From contig NZ_RDTE01000003.1 of assembly GCF_004125265.1 (NCBI RefSeq), positions 7,192,001-7,256,000 on the forward strand: a DNA stretch of 64,000 nt, in the 5' to 3' direction. The number at the start of each line of letters is the position of its first letter. Position 1 is the stretch's first letter. The notes under the pieces were generated by a model. That model was not told where the DNA came from. It ran no database searches and saw only the letters and a list, made by a program, of their open reading frames with translations. Position numbers and translations under genes: made by a program. This stretch comes from Streptomyces lydicus (GTDB lineage Bacteria; Actinomycetota; Actinomycetes; Streptomycetales; Streptomycetaceae). Positions 7,746-17,188 of the stretch are shown in pieces.

Positions 7746-9401
7746 ATGGCGTACGACGCTGATGTGATCGTGATCGGAGCGGGGCTCGCGGGCCTGGCGG
7801 CCACCGCGGAACTGGTGGACGCCGGACGGAAGGTGATCCTCCTCGACCAGGAGCCCGAGCAGTCCCTCGGCGGACAGGCCCACTGGTCCTTCGGCGGCCT
7901 CTTCCTGGTCGACTCCCCCGAACAGCGCCGGCTGCGCATCCGCGACAGCCATGAGCTGGCCTGGCAGGACTGGCTGGGCACGGCCGGCTTTGAGCGGCCC
8001 GAGGACCACTGGCCGCGCACCTGGGCCGAGGCCTACGTCGACTTCGCGGCCGGCGAGAAGCGCTCCTGGCTGCACCGGCAGGGCGTACGGCTCTTCCCCG
8101 TCGTCGGCTGGGCCGAACGCGGCGGCTACGACGCGACCGGCCACGGCAACTCCGTCCCCCGCTTCCACATCACCTGGGGCACCGGACCCGGGCTGGTGGC
8201 GCCGTTCGAGCGCCGGGTGCGGGCCGGGGTGGCCCGCGGACTGGTGGAGCTGCGCTTCCGCCACCGGGTGACCGGGCTGTCGCGCACCGCGGGGAGCGTG
8301 GACACGGTCAGCGGCGAGGTCCTGGAGCCCTCGGACGCCGAGCGCGGCAGGCCCAGCAGCCGCGAGGTGGCCGGCGCCTTCGAGCTCAAGGCCCAGGCCG
8401 TGATCGTCACCTCGGGCGGTATCGGCGGCAACCACGAGCTGGTGCGCGCCAACTGGCCCGAACGGCTCGGCAAGCCCCCGCGGCGGATGCTGTCCGGGGT
8501 GCCCGCGCATGTGGACGGCAAGATGCTGGGCATCGCCGAGGCGGCCGGCGGCCGGATCATCAACCGCGACCGGATGTGGCACTACACCGAGGGCATCGAC
8601 AACTGGAACCCGGTCTGGCCGCAGCACGGCATCCGGATCCTGTCCGGACCGTCCCCGCTGTGGCTCGACGCGCGCGGCAAGCGGCTGCCGGTGCCGCTCT
8701 TCCCCGGCTTCGACACCCTCGGCACCCTCGAACACATCATGCGGACCGGCCATGACCACACCTGGTTCGTACTCACCCAGAAGATCATCGAGAAGGAGTT
8801 CACCCTCTCCGGCTCCGAGCAGAACCCCGATCTGACCGGCAAGAGCGTCCGCGGGGTGCTGGGCCGGGCCAGGGGCGGCGCGCCGGGGCCGGTGCAGGCG
8901 TTCATGGACCACGGCGCCGACTTCATCGTCGAGCCGTCCCCGGACGACCTGGTGCGGCGGATGAACGAGCTGACCGGGGAGCCGCTGATATCCCCGGACG
9001 TGCTGCGCCGCGAGATGGTGGCGCGGGACCGGGAGATCGCCCACTCCTTCACCAAGGACCTCCAGGTCACCGCGATGCGCGGAGCCCGTAAGTACCTCGG
9101 GGACCGTCTGATCCGCACCGCCGCGCCGCACCGGCTGCTCGACCCCAAGGCCGGCCCGCTGATCGCCGTACGGCTGAACATCCTCACCCGCAAGACGCTC
9201 GGCGGTCTGGAGACCGACCTCTCCTCGCGGGTGCTGACCGACGGTGGCGCGCCCCTGCCCGGCGTCTACGCGGCGGGTGAGGCGGCCGGGTTCGGCGGCG
9301 GCGGGGTGCACGGCTACCGCTCGCTGGAGGGCACCTTCCTCGGGGGCTGTCTTTTCTCCGGACGGACGGCGGGGCGGGCGGCGGGGCGGGCGGTGTCCTG
9401 A
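7746..9401 (+). CDS. FAD-binding dehydrogenase (fumarate reductase / ketosteroid dehydrogenase superfamily)
   Basis: A 551-residue FAD-dependent oxidoreductase. The dinucleotide-binding motif VIVIGAGLAGLAA starts at residue 8 and is followed by the acidic ribose-binding strand LLDQEPEQ. The C-terminal FAD contact GVYAAGEAAGFGGGG and the SLEGTFLGGC segment are those of the fumarate reductase/3-ketosteroid-1-dehydrogenase superfamily. Known close relatives are annotated only as putative FAD-binding dehydrogenases, so the substrate is unknown. It is a single gene with a GAGGAG ribosome site seven bases before ATG. Confidence 0.88.
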   Translation: MAYDADVIVIGAGLAGLAATAELVDAGRKVILLDQEPEQSLGGQAHWSFGGLFLVDSPEQRRLRIRDSHELAWQDWLGTAGFERPEDHWPRTWAEAYVDFAAGEKRSWLHRQGVRLFPVVGWAERGGYDATGHGNSVPRFHITWGTGPGLVAPFERRVRAGVARGLVELRFRHRVTGLSRTAGSVDTVSGEVLEPSDAERGRPSSREVAGAFELKAQAVIVTSGGIGGNHELVRANWPERLGKPPRRMLSGVPAHVDGKMLGIAEAAGGRIINRDRMWHYTEGIDNWNPVWPQHGIRILSGPSPLWLDARGKRLPVPLFPGFDTLGTLEHIMRTGHDHTWFVLTQKIIEKEFTLSGSEQNPDLTGKSVRGVLGRARGGAPGPVQAFMDHGADFIVEPSPDDLVRRMNELTGEPLISPDVLRREMVARDREIAHSFTKDLQVTAMRGARKYLGDRLIRTAAPHRLLDPKAGPLIAVRLNILTRKTLGGLETDLSSRVLTDGGAPLPGVYAAGEAAGFGGGGVHGYRSLEGTFLGGCLFSGRTAGRAAGRAVS

Positions 9402-9417
9402 CGGGGCGGTGCGGTGC

Positions 9418-9465
9418 GGGGAGCGTGACGCGGGAGGGGCGGTTCGGGGGAGCGTGACGCGGGAG
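9418..9465. repeat. 19-base direct repeat, two copies
   Basis: GGGGAGCGTGACGCGGGAG occurs identically at 9418-9436 and 9447-9465, 29 bases apart. The 325-base stretch 9402-9726 holds no gene; besides this repeat it contains GC-rich inverted repeats after the FAD dehydrogenase stop that could end transcription. Confidence 0.6.
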
Positions 9466-9591
9466 AAGCCTGGCCCCTCCGGCCGGGTTCCGGCGGCCGG
9501 CCGCCCCCTTCCGCAGACGAAGCAGAGGGGGCGGATCCGGCCATTCCCCTTCGCGCCTTGACGCGGAGCTCTGCGGGCCGCTTTGCTGTGC

Positions 9592-9620
9592 GTGATGACT
9601 GGTGCGGACCAAGTCATCAC
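9592..9620. promoter_or_regulatory. Long inverted repeat upstream of the TTA-containing gene
   Basis: GTGATGACT (9592-9600) and AGTCATCAC (9612-9620) are perfect complements. The inner bases GGT/ACC extend the pairing to 12 pairs with one bulged A. It lies about 106 bases before the next gene, so it could be an operator or a 5' leader hairpin. No T-tract follows, which argues against a terminator. Confidence 0.5.
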
Positions 9621-9726
9621 CCTCTGTAGAGGTGCGCGGAACCGGTCCCCGCTCACCGAGGACGACTCGGTGCGGCGAGACGGCCGGTGCGGCGCGCCAT
9701 GGAGCCCCTGATGGAGCCCCTGACCC

Positions 9727-10707
9727 GTGATTTCGATGTCGCCACCGATGCCGCCACCCCTCCGACGCGCCCGCTGCCCCGGCGCCCCGGTGCTCACCCC
9801 GGCCCTGGAGGACGCCGAACTGGCCCTCGCGGCCGAGGCGCTGACGCTCGGCCAGTGGGCCAGGGTGCGTACCCTGCTCGCCGGGACCGGTGCGCAGTGG
9901 GATCTGCGCGGCCACCGGTTAACCGTCCTGGCCACCTGCCCCGGCAGCGCCGCATGGGCCGGCGACTGGCTGCTCGCCGAACCGGACAGCGGTGACGCCG
10001 CCACCCTCCTGGCCCTCGCCACCGTCCATCTCGCCCTGCGCGGCGAGAGCGGCACCGGGACCGCCATCGAAGCCTGTGCCACCGCCGCCCGGATGCTGCC
10101 CGACGACCCCACCCCCTGGCTCGGTGCGCTGATCCTCGCCCGCCGCACCGGCACCCCGGGCGAACGGGCCCACGCCTTCCGCCAGGTCTGCGCCCGCCAT
10201 CGCGACCACCACCACGCACACCACCTCATGACCGCCTCCCTGGCCGAGCAGCTGCCGGGCGTCACCGACGACCCGCGGCACCCGGTCCATGTCTTCGCGG
10301 CCCGCGCGGCGGCACGTGCCCCCGCCGACTCCCCGCTCGCCCTGCTCCCCGTCGTGGCGTACGCCGAGCGCTACCGCGTCCTCGCCGCCGCGGGCCTGGC
10401 TCCCCCCGACCCCGCGGACTGGGGCCACTGGTCCACCCGGCGCGCCCGACAGGTGCTGCAGACCGCCGTCGACTGGTGGCTGGAGTGGGAGGGCGAGGAG
10501 CACCCGCGCCGCAAGATCGATCTCAACTTCCTCGCCCATGCCGCGTTCCACCAAGGCAGGACCGCCGAGGCCGCCACGCTGTTCCAGCGGATCGGTCCGC
10601 ACGCCACCCGCGCCCCGTGGTCGTACCCGGGCCGCGACGGCACGGGGGCGTTCCGGGCCGCGCGGGCCACCGCACTGTGCCGCGCCCCGGACGCCGTCGC
10701 CCCGTGA
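9727..10707 (+). CDS. Helical repeat (TPR-like) protein of unknown function with a TTA codon
   Basis: A 326-residue soluble protein, mainly alpha-helical, with TPR-like pairs such as LALAAEALTLGQWARVRTLL and AHAAFHQGRTAEAATLFQRI. A central segment contains several histidines. No catalytic motif is recognised. The leucine codon at 9919-9921 (residue 65) is TTA, the codon read only by the bldA tRNA in Streptomyces, so translation is probably restricted to development or late growth. It is the only certain gene in the window where I found an in-frame TTA. The start is uncertain: GTG at 9727 or ATG at 9736. Homologues are known to me only as hypothetical streptomycete proteins. Confidence 0.75.
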   Translation: MISMSPPMPPPLRRARCPGAPVLTPALEDAELALAAEALTLGQWARVRTLLAGTGAQWDLRGHRLTVLATCPGSAAWAGDWLLAEPDSGDAATLLALATVHLALRGESGTGTAIEACATAARMLPDDPTPWLGALILARRTGTPGERAHAFRQVCARHRDHHHAHHLMTASLAEQLPGVTDDPRHPVHVFAARAAARAPADSPLALLPVVAYAERYRVLAAAGLAPPDPADWGHWSTRRARQVLQTAVDWWLEWEGEEHPRRKIDLNFLAHAAFHQGRTAEAATLFQRIGPHATRAPWSYPGRDGTGAFRAARATALCRAPDAVAP

Positions 10708-10788
10708 CCCGGCGGTGCTGATGACGAAAGTCTGACGCCGGGGCCGGGACGCTGGCCCCGGCGCCCGCGGGGTGTCCACAATCGAAGG

Positions 10789-11541
10789 GTGACCAAGGAC
10801 GCGAAGAGGCCCCGCCCGGCGGGCGGCGGCGAGGACGGGCAGGGCACCCCCGTGGGCCGCCGGGTGGTGCTCGGCATGCTCGCCGCCGGTGCCGCCGGCG
10901 TCGCCGCCGCCCCCTTCCTGCAGAGCGCCTACGACAGCACCCTCGGGGCCGCCGCACAGCAGGACCCCACCGGCCTGACGGGGCTGCTCCCGGGCGGCGG
11001 CGGCTTCCGCTACTACTCCGTGACCGGTTCCGTACCGGCCAAGGACGCCCACACCTACCGCCTCACCATCGACGGCCTGGTCCGCCACCGGACCACCCTG
11101 AGCCTCGCCGGTCTGCGCCGGCTGCCGCAGACCCGGCTCGTCCGCGACGTCCAGTGCGTCACCGGCTGGCGGGTGCCCGCCACCCCCTTCGAGGGCGTCC
11201 GCCTCTCCGCCCTCCTCGATGCCGTGGGCGTCCGCCCCGAGGCCAAGGCCGTCCGCTTCACCTGCTTCGACGGCGCCTACAGCGAATCCCTCACCCTCGA
11301 ACAGGCCCGCCGCGACGACGTCCTGGTCGCCCTGCGGATGCAGGACAAGCCGCTCGCGCACGCCCACGGCGGCCCGGTGCGCCTCTATGTCGGGCCCATG
11401 TACTTCTACAAGTCGGCGAAGTGGCTCTCCGGGATCACCGTCACCGACCATGTCCAGCCCGGCTACTGGGAGAACCTCGGATATGACATCGACGCCTGGG
11501 TCGGCCGCTCGAACGGACGCGACGATGCCCCGACCACCTGA
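10789..11541 (+). CDS. Molybdopterin-dependent oxidoreductase (sulfite oxidase-like), Tat-exported
   Basis: A 250-residue enzyme of the sulfite oxidase/MsrP fold. A twin-arginine signal (GRRVVLG with R24-R25) and a hydrophobic stretch to about residue 42 predict export of the folded, cofactor-loaded protein. The molybdenum-ligating cysteine is C123 in DVQCVTGW, and later segments (VRFTCFDGAYSESL, VRLYVGPMYFYKSAKW) match the family. It starts with GTG. The next gene, a membrane cytochrome b, overlaps it by 17 bases and probably passes electrons to or from it. Its substrate (sulfite, methionine sulfoxide or another S/N-oxide) is not determined. Confidence 0.88.
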   Translation: MTKDAKRPRPAGGGEDGQGTPVGRRVVLGMLAAGAAGVAAAPFLQSAYDSTLGAAAQQDPTGLTGLLPGGGGFRYYSVTGSVPAKDAHTYRLTIDGLVRHRTTLSLAGLRRLPQTRLVRDVQCVTGWRVPATPFEGVRLSALLDAVGVRPEAKAVRFTCFDGAYSESLTLEQARRDDVLVALRMQDKPLAHAHGGPVRLYVGPMYFYKSAKWLSGITVTDHVQPGYWENLGYDIDAWVGRSNGRDDAPTT

Positions 11542-12217
11542 GGGCCGGTCCCGGGCCACCACGGCGCGCCCCCGGATCCCGCGCTTCACCCCCGCCGAAC
11601 ACCGGGTGCACCGCGCCACCGCCACCCTGATGGCCGTCTGCGTCCTCACCGCCGGCTGTCTCTACCTCCCCTTCCTCGCCGAACTCGTCGGCCGCCGCCA
11701 CCTGATGGTCACCGTCCACGAGTGGTCCGGCATCCTGCTGCCCGTCCCCTTGCTGCTGGGCCTCGGCTCCCGCGCCCTGCGCGCCGACCTCACCCGCCTC
11801 AACCGTTTCGGTCCGCACGACCGCCAGTGGCTGCGCGCCGCACTGCGCCGCCGAGGGGGCCGCCCGGCCGGCAAGTTCAACGCCGGGCAGAAGCTCTACG
11901 CCGCCTGGATCGCCGGCGCGGTCCTGGTGATGCTCGGCACCGGTCTGCTGATGTGGATCACAGGTCTGGCGCCCCTGGCCTGGCGCACCGGCGCCACCTT
12001 CGTCCACGACTGGCTCGCGCTCGCCGTGGTCATCGTGATCGCCGGCCATGTCGGGAAGGCGTACGGCGATCCCGAGTCGCGCCGCGGCCTGCGCACCGGC
12101 TCCGTCGACGCGCAATGGGCGCGGCGCGAGCATCCGCTGTGGGTGCAGGGGGAGGGGGAGACGACGGGGGACGGGGACGAGGGCGACGGCGTGGGAGAGC
12201 GCGAACGGGGGCTTTGA
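11525..12217 (+). CDS. Membrane cytochrome b subunit, partner of the molybdoenzyme
   Basis: A 230-residue integral membrane protein with four hydrophobic segments, at about residues 35-55, 65-80, 125-148 and 158-176. The histidines H65 (TVHEWSG), H161 and H174 fall within or next to these helices, as expected for haem b ligands of the FdnI/cytochrome b561 type. The N- and C-terminal tails are polar. The ATG at 11525 overlaps the 3' end of the molybdoenzyme gene, indicating translational coupling. The two probably form a small exported respiratory oxidoreductase. Confidence 0.8.
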   Translation: MPRPPEGRSRATTARPRIPRFTPAEHRVHRATATLMAVCVLTAGCLYLPFLAELVGRRHLMVTVHEWSGILLPVPLLLGLGSRALRADLTRLNRFGPHDRQWLRAALRRRGGRPAGKFNAGQKLYAAWIAGAVLVMLGTGLLMWITGLAPLAWRTGATFVHDWLALAVVIVIAGHVGKAYGDPESRRGLRTGSVDAQWARREHPLWVQGEGETTGDGDEGDGVGERERGL

Positions 12218-12268
12218 CGGCCGGTCCCGGTATCCAACGGCGGGGCCGTTCCACCCGTTGCCAAGAAT

Positions 12269-12338
12269 CCTCTGCAGGGAAATCGCTGCAGATGCAGGGA
12301 AATCTCTGCAGAGAACTCTATGCAGAGGAGTCTCTGCA
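12269..12338. promoter_or_regulatory. Array of TGCAGAG palindromes upstream of an ArsR-like regulator
   Basis: Seventy bases are filled with related CTGCA motifs. TCTCTGCAGAGA (12303-12314) is a perfect 12-base palindrome. TGCAGAG-GAGT-CTCTGCA (12321-12338) is a second inverted repeat. TGCAGGGAAATC is repeated with a 20-base period at about 12273 and 12293. The array ends 17 bases before the ATG of the regulator, so autoregulation by cooperative binding is likely. Confidence 0.65.
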
Positions 12339-12355
12339 ACTCTAGGCTGCCGTTC

Positions 12356-12991
12356 ATGTCTGACGCCTCGACACCACCGCGCCCGCCCCGGCCGACGCCG
12401 CCGGCCGCACCCCCGACCCGCCGGATGGACGCCCGCAGTCTGCGCGGGGTCGCCCACCCCTTGCGGATGCGCATCCTGGAGCTGCTGCGGCTCGACGGGC
12501 CGGACACCGCCACCGGGCTCGGGCGCCGTCTCGGCGAGAACACCGGTACGGTCAGCTGGCATCTGCGGCACCTGGCCGAACACGGCTTCATCGAGGAGGA
12601 GACCGGCCGCGGCACCAAGCGTGAAAGATGGTGGCGGGCGGTCCGGGTCGCCCACCGGCTCGACACCACCGAGTTCCGCGACGATCCGGATACCCGTGGC
12701 GCGCTGGAGCTCTATGTGCACGAGATCGTCCAGCAGCACTTCAACCGGGTCGTCAGCTACCTCACCGAGGACTGGGCCCCGGAATGGCGGGACGCCGGCA
12801 CCCTCTCCCAGTGGCACGACCTGCGCCTGACACCCGCACAACTCGCCGCGTTGAACGAGGAGTTGGAACAGGTGGTCGTACGGCACCGGGCGGCGGCGCA
12901 CGGCGGATCCGGCGGGGACGACACCCCCGAGGAGCGGCCCGTCGTCGTCCAGTTGCAGGCCTTCCCGCGCAAGGAGCGTCACGAGCGATGA
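12356..12991 (+). CDS. Winged helix-turn-helix (ArsR-like) transcriptional regulator
   Basis: A 211-residue regulator. After a proline-rich start, residues 25-90 form an ArsR-type winged helix (SLRGVAHPLRMRILELLR, then TGTVSWHLRHLAEHGFIEE as recognition helix and turn). The rest is a helical domain with a LYVHEIVQQHFNRV segment found in many actinobacterial ArsR-like regulators. It has no obvious metal-binding cysteines. The ATG overlaps nothing upstream, and the stop overlaps the ATG of the MFS gene (ATGA), so the two are translationally coupled. The TGCAGAG array immediately upstream is the likely operator; the MFS exporter is the likely target. Confidence 0.85.
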   Translation: MSDASTPPRPPRPTPPAAPPTRRMDARSLRGVAHPLRMRILELLRLDGPDTATGLGRRLGENTGTVSWHLRHLAEHGFIEEETGRGTKRERWWRAVRVAHRLDTTEFRDDPDTRGALELYVHEIVQQHFNRVVSYLTEDWAPEWRDAGTLSQWHDLRLTPAQLAALNEELEQVVVRHRAAAHGGSGGDDTPEERPVVVQLQAFPRKERHER

Positions 12992-14280
12992 GCGGACTGC
13001 TGCGCCGCCATCGTGACTTCCGGCTGTTGTGGTGCGGTGAGACGGCGGGGAAGTTCGGGGCGGCGGTCACCGCCGTGGCGATGCCGCTGGCAGCGGTGTC
13101 CACCCTGCACGCCTCCACCTTCGCGGTCGGGCTGCTCAGTGCCTGCGGCTGGCTGCCCTGGCTGCTCATCGGCCTGCCGGTGGGTGTCTGGGTGGACCGG
13201 ACCCGCCGCCGGCCCCTGATGCTGGGCGCCGCCGGCCTGTCGCTGGTGCTGTTCGCCGCCGTACCGGTCCTCGCCCGGTACGGCGGGCTCAGCCTCGGCC
13301 TGCTGATCGCCGTCGCCCTGCTGGCCGGTGCGGCGGCGGTGGTCTTCCAGACCGCCTACAGCGCCTATCTCCCCACCCTGCTCGCACTGGCCGACCAGGC
13401 CGAGGGCAACGCCAAGCTGCACGGCAGCGCCTCGGCGGCACAGATCGCGGGGCAGGGGGCGGGCGGCTTCCTCGCCCAACTGGCCGACGCCGTCAACGCG
13501 TTGTCCGCCCAGGCGGCCACCTTCCTCATATCCCTGCTGTGCCTGCTCCGCATCCGGCACCGCGAGCCACGCCCTGACCCCCGCGACCACGCCTCGCGAA
13601 CCCTGTTCGCGGACATCGCCGAGGGGCTGCGACTGGTCACCGGCGACGTGTGGTTCCGCACCCTGACGCTCTTCGGCGCCGCCTCCAACCTCGCGCTCAT
13701 GGGGTACCAGTCGATCGCGGCGGTCTTCCTGGTCCGCGAGGCCGGTCTGCCGCCCGGCGCGGTCGGCGGACTGCTGGCGCTGGCCAGTACGGGCGGTATC
13801 GCGGGCGCCTTCCTGGCGCGCCGGGCCGCCGACCGGTTCGGTACGGCCCGTGCCATGCTGCTGTGCGAACTGGGCCTGTCCGGCACCGCGCTGCTCATCC
13901 CCCTCGCCACCCACGGCGCCGGGGCCCTGCTCTACGTCGCGGGCAGCTTCGGTGTCTCTGCGGGTGTGGTGGGCGGAAACACCCTCAATGCGGGCTTCCG
14001 GCAGCGCTACTGCCCGCCGGCCCTGCTCGGCCGGCTGATCGCCGGCAGCTCCTTCCTCAACTACGGCACGCTGCCCCTGGGCGCGCTGCTCGGCGGCGCG
14101 CTCGGCTCCGCCCTCGGCCTCCGCACGGCTATGTGGATCATGACCGCCGGGGTGCCGCTGGCCGCCCTGATCCTGCTCTTCTCGCCGGTCGGGGCCGTCC
14201 GCGACCTGCCGGTGCGCCGGACGGGGGACGAGGATCGCGAGGAGCGGACGGGCGGGCCCCGGGAGGAGCGGCGGGCTTAG
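12988..14280 (+). CDS. MFS transporter (probable exporter)
   Basis: A 430-residue protein with twelve predicted membrane helices. The cytoplasmic loop between helices 2 and 3 carries the MFS motif-A-like GLPVGVWVDRTRRRP. The sequence resembles actinobacterial enterobactin-exporter-like/macrolide-efflux-type MFS proteins. Its translation is coupled to the upstream ArsR-like repressor, a common arrangement for inducible efflux of a toxic compound. The substrate is unknown. The stop codon TAG is directly abutted by an inverted-repeat element. Confidence 0.88.
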   Translation: MSGLLRRHRDFRLLWCGETAGKFGAAVTAVAMPLAAVSTLHASTFAVGLLSACGWLPWLLIGLPVGVWVDRTRRRPLMLGAAGLSLVLFAAVPVLARYGGLSLGLLIAVALLAGAAAVVFQTAYSAYLPTLLALADQAEGNAKLHGSASAAQIAGQGAGGFLAQLADAVNALSAQAATFLISLLCLLRIRHREPRPDPRDHASRTLFADIAEGLRLVTGDVWFRTLTLFGAASNLALMGYQSIAAVFLVREAGLPPGAVGGLLALASTGGIAGAFLARRAADRFGTARAMLLCELGLSGTALLIPLATHGAGALLYVAGSFGVSAGVVGGNTLNAGFRQRYCPPALLGRLIAGSSFLNYGTLPLGALLGGALGSALGLRTAMWIMTAGVPLAALILLFSPVGAVRDLPVRRTGDEDREERTGGPREERRA

Positions 14281-14508
14281 GGGTGTCTCCCCGATCATGC
14301 CGGGCTCGCGGGGTCTGGCACGCACTCCCCCACGCCTGAACGGCGCGGGGGGGGGACCCCCATCCGCGTTGTCGTCACTCTTCCCCAAGCTCTCGGCTTC
14401 GCTCAAGCAGGGGAGACCCCAACCGCTCCGCGTCGACTCCCTCCTCCGCCTTGCGATCGCACGCACCAGACCCCGCTCCCTGATCCGGCCTGATCGGAGA
14501 GACACCCC
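14280..14508. mobile_element. MITE-like element with long imperfect terminal inverted repeats
   Basis: The 24 bases at 14280-14303 and the complement of 14485-14508 agree at 22 positions (GGGGTGTCTC-TCCGATCA-GCCGG type). The match continues inward, after a short indel, through GCGGGGTCTGG, giving ends of about 45 bases. Inside lie further hairpins and the CAAGCTCTCGGCTTCGCTCAAGCAGGGGAG-like motif (about 14387-14416), which I recall as a recurrent intergenic sequence in streptomycetes. No ORF of its own and no transposase are present. From 14509 to 14714 nothing further is recognised. Confidence 0.5.
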
Positions 14509-14714
14509 CCCTAGCGCCGGGCCGAGAGCCAAGAGGGGCCCGGAGAGCGCGGCCCGGATCCGGAGGGCCGGGACGGGGTGGCCGCACGGCGCTGAAGCGC
14601 GCCGGGGTGCCAAGGCGTGCCAAAAGGCGCGTCAGACACACCCATACGTCCACGCCCGCGGACGGCTCGGCCCCACGCCGCCCGCCGGACCGTCCGCGCC
14701 CTCCGCCGCCCCTC

Positions 14715-15847
14715 CTACGGCTCCACCGCCACCTCCGCCGACGGCAGTTCGACCTCGAAGCGGCAGCCCGCCCCGGCATTCCGTACCGTCGTCCGGCCCT
14801 CATGGGCCGCCACGATCCCGCGGACGATCGCCAGGCCCAGTCCGGCGCCGCCCTTGCCGTCCGCGCGCGGGGTGCGGGCCGCGCCGCCGCGCCAGCCGGT
14901 GTCGAAGACCCGCGGCAGGTCCTCCGGCGGGATGCCCCCGCAGCCGTCCTCGACCGCGAGGATCACCCGGCCCTTCTCGTGCCGTGCGCTGACCGCCACG
15001 GTGCCGTCCGCCGGCGTCGCACGGATCGCATTGACCAGCAGATTGCCCAGGACGCGGGTGATCTGCTGGGCGTCCACCCGCACCGGCAGCGGCGCCACCC
15101 CGCCGTCCACCAGCCGCACCCCGCCCGCCCGTGCCAGCGGCCCGGCCCCGGCGAGGGCGTCGTCCACCAGGTCGTACACCGACACCCGCGACAGCGTCAG
15201 GGCCAGCGCGCCGGCCTGGATACGGGAGAGTTCGAAGAGGTCGTCGACCATGGCGGCCAGCCGGTCGACCTCGACCCGCATCCGTGCGTGGTAGCGCGCG
15301 GTGTCCTCGGCGACCCCGTCCTCCAGCGCCTCGGCCATCGCCCGCAGTCCGGCGAGCGGGGTGCGCAGGTCGTGCGAGATCCCGGCGATCAGATCGCGCC
15401 GGGAGGCATCCAGCGCCCGCTCCCGCTCCCGTGCCTCGGCGAGCCGCCCGCTGGTCTCCTCCAAGGCCCGCGACAGCGCGGCAAGTTCGGCGGTGGGCGG
15501 CTCGGCCGGTGCCACGAAGCCGCCCTCGCTGCCGACCGTACGGGCCGAGCGTGCCAGCTCCCGGCTGCCCGCCGCGATCCGGCGTCCGAAGAGCAGCGCG
15601 GCCGCCAGCGACACCACCCCGGAGACGGCCACCACGGCCATCACCACGCCCAGGTCGTGCCCGGACAGGAACATCGCCTGGGCGACCGCCACCGTGCCCG
15701 CCGCCATCGCGGCCACCGCCAGCACCGCCACCGCGAACAGCGACAGCGCGACCGAGCGCCGCCGCAGCACCCGTACCGCGGGCGCGGCGAGCAGGCCCGC
15801 CAGCGCCGCGCCCAGCGCCGCCAGCGCCACGATGACCAGGAAGTCCG

Positions 15848-15851
<4 letters not shown>
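14715..15851 (-). CDS. Sensor histidine kinase
   Basis: A 378-residue HAMP-type sensor kinase. There are two or three membrane helices within residues 3-90, with almost no extracytoplasmic loop, so the signal is probably sensed within the membrane. A HAMP-like linker is followed by the H-box ISHDLRTPLAGL (H160). The N-box (LLVNAIRA) and G-box (EDGCGGI, GGAGLGLAIVRGIV) of the ATPase domain come later. It overlaps the response regulator gene upstream by four bases. What it senses is unknown. Confidence 0.92.
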
Positions 15852-16651
<800 letters not shown>

Positions 16652-16777
16652 GGGCTCAGCGTGCCCTTCTGGAGAGAGACGTCATGGCTCCAGCCAACAC
16701 CAGCGCGCGCGGTGCGGGGCGGGCAGGCCCGCGGTCGTAAGACTCCGGTAACCCATGGCCGGTGGCCGGTGGGCGCC

Positions 16778-17188
16778 TCAGCCCTCCAGCCCCTCCCGTA
16801 CCCGTCGCGACACCTTGATCGCATAGAGGTCGAGCACACCCGGCGGTTCGGCCAGGCCGGGCCCGCCGGCGCGGATCCACGCGGCGATATCGGCCAGCGC
16901 CTCATCGTCGTTGACCAGCCCCAGCCACACCGGTCGCCCACCGGCCGCCCGGCCCGCGGGCGACGGCTGGACCACGACCACATTCGCCTGGTCACAGACG
17001 TCCAGACACTCCGAGGCCCGTACCGGCGCCGCGCCGTCGAGCGCCGCGCGCAGCCGCGGTATCTGCCCGGTGTGGTCGACGCCCGGGATCTTGGCCGCAT
17101 CGCCGCAGCAGCAGCCCCGGCATACGGTGACCCGGCACGGGGCCGCGGTGGCTGCCCGTCCGGCACGCTTGTCGATCATCCGGCTCAT
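16778..17188 (-). CDS. (2Fe-2S) ferredoxin-domain protein
   Basis: A 136-residue protein with thioredoxin-like ferredoxin cysteines: C18, C23 and C26-C28 in the CRVTVCRGCCCG segment, then C61 and C65 in ECLDVCDQ. The spacing is that of the small (2Fe-2S) ferredoxin-domain proteins common in streptomycetes. The remainder is helical and ends in VLDLYAIKVSRRVREGLEG. It is divergent from a truncated P450 gene 80 bases away, but no functional link is shown. ATG at 17188 is used; the ATG at residue 4 is equally possible. Confidence 0.78.
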   Translation of the reverse strand: MSRMIDKRAGRAATAAPCRVTVCRGCCCGDAAKIPGVDHTGQIPRLRAALDGAAPVRASECLDVCDQANVVVVQPSPAGRAAGGRPVWLGLVNDDEALADIAAWIRAGGPGLAEPPGVLDLYAIKVSRRVREGLEG

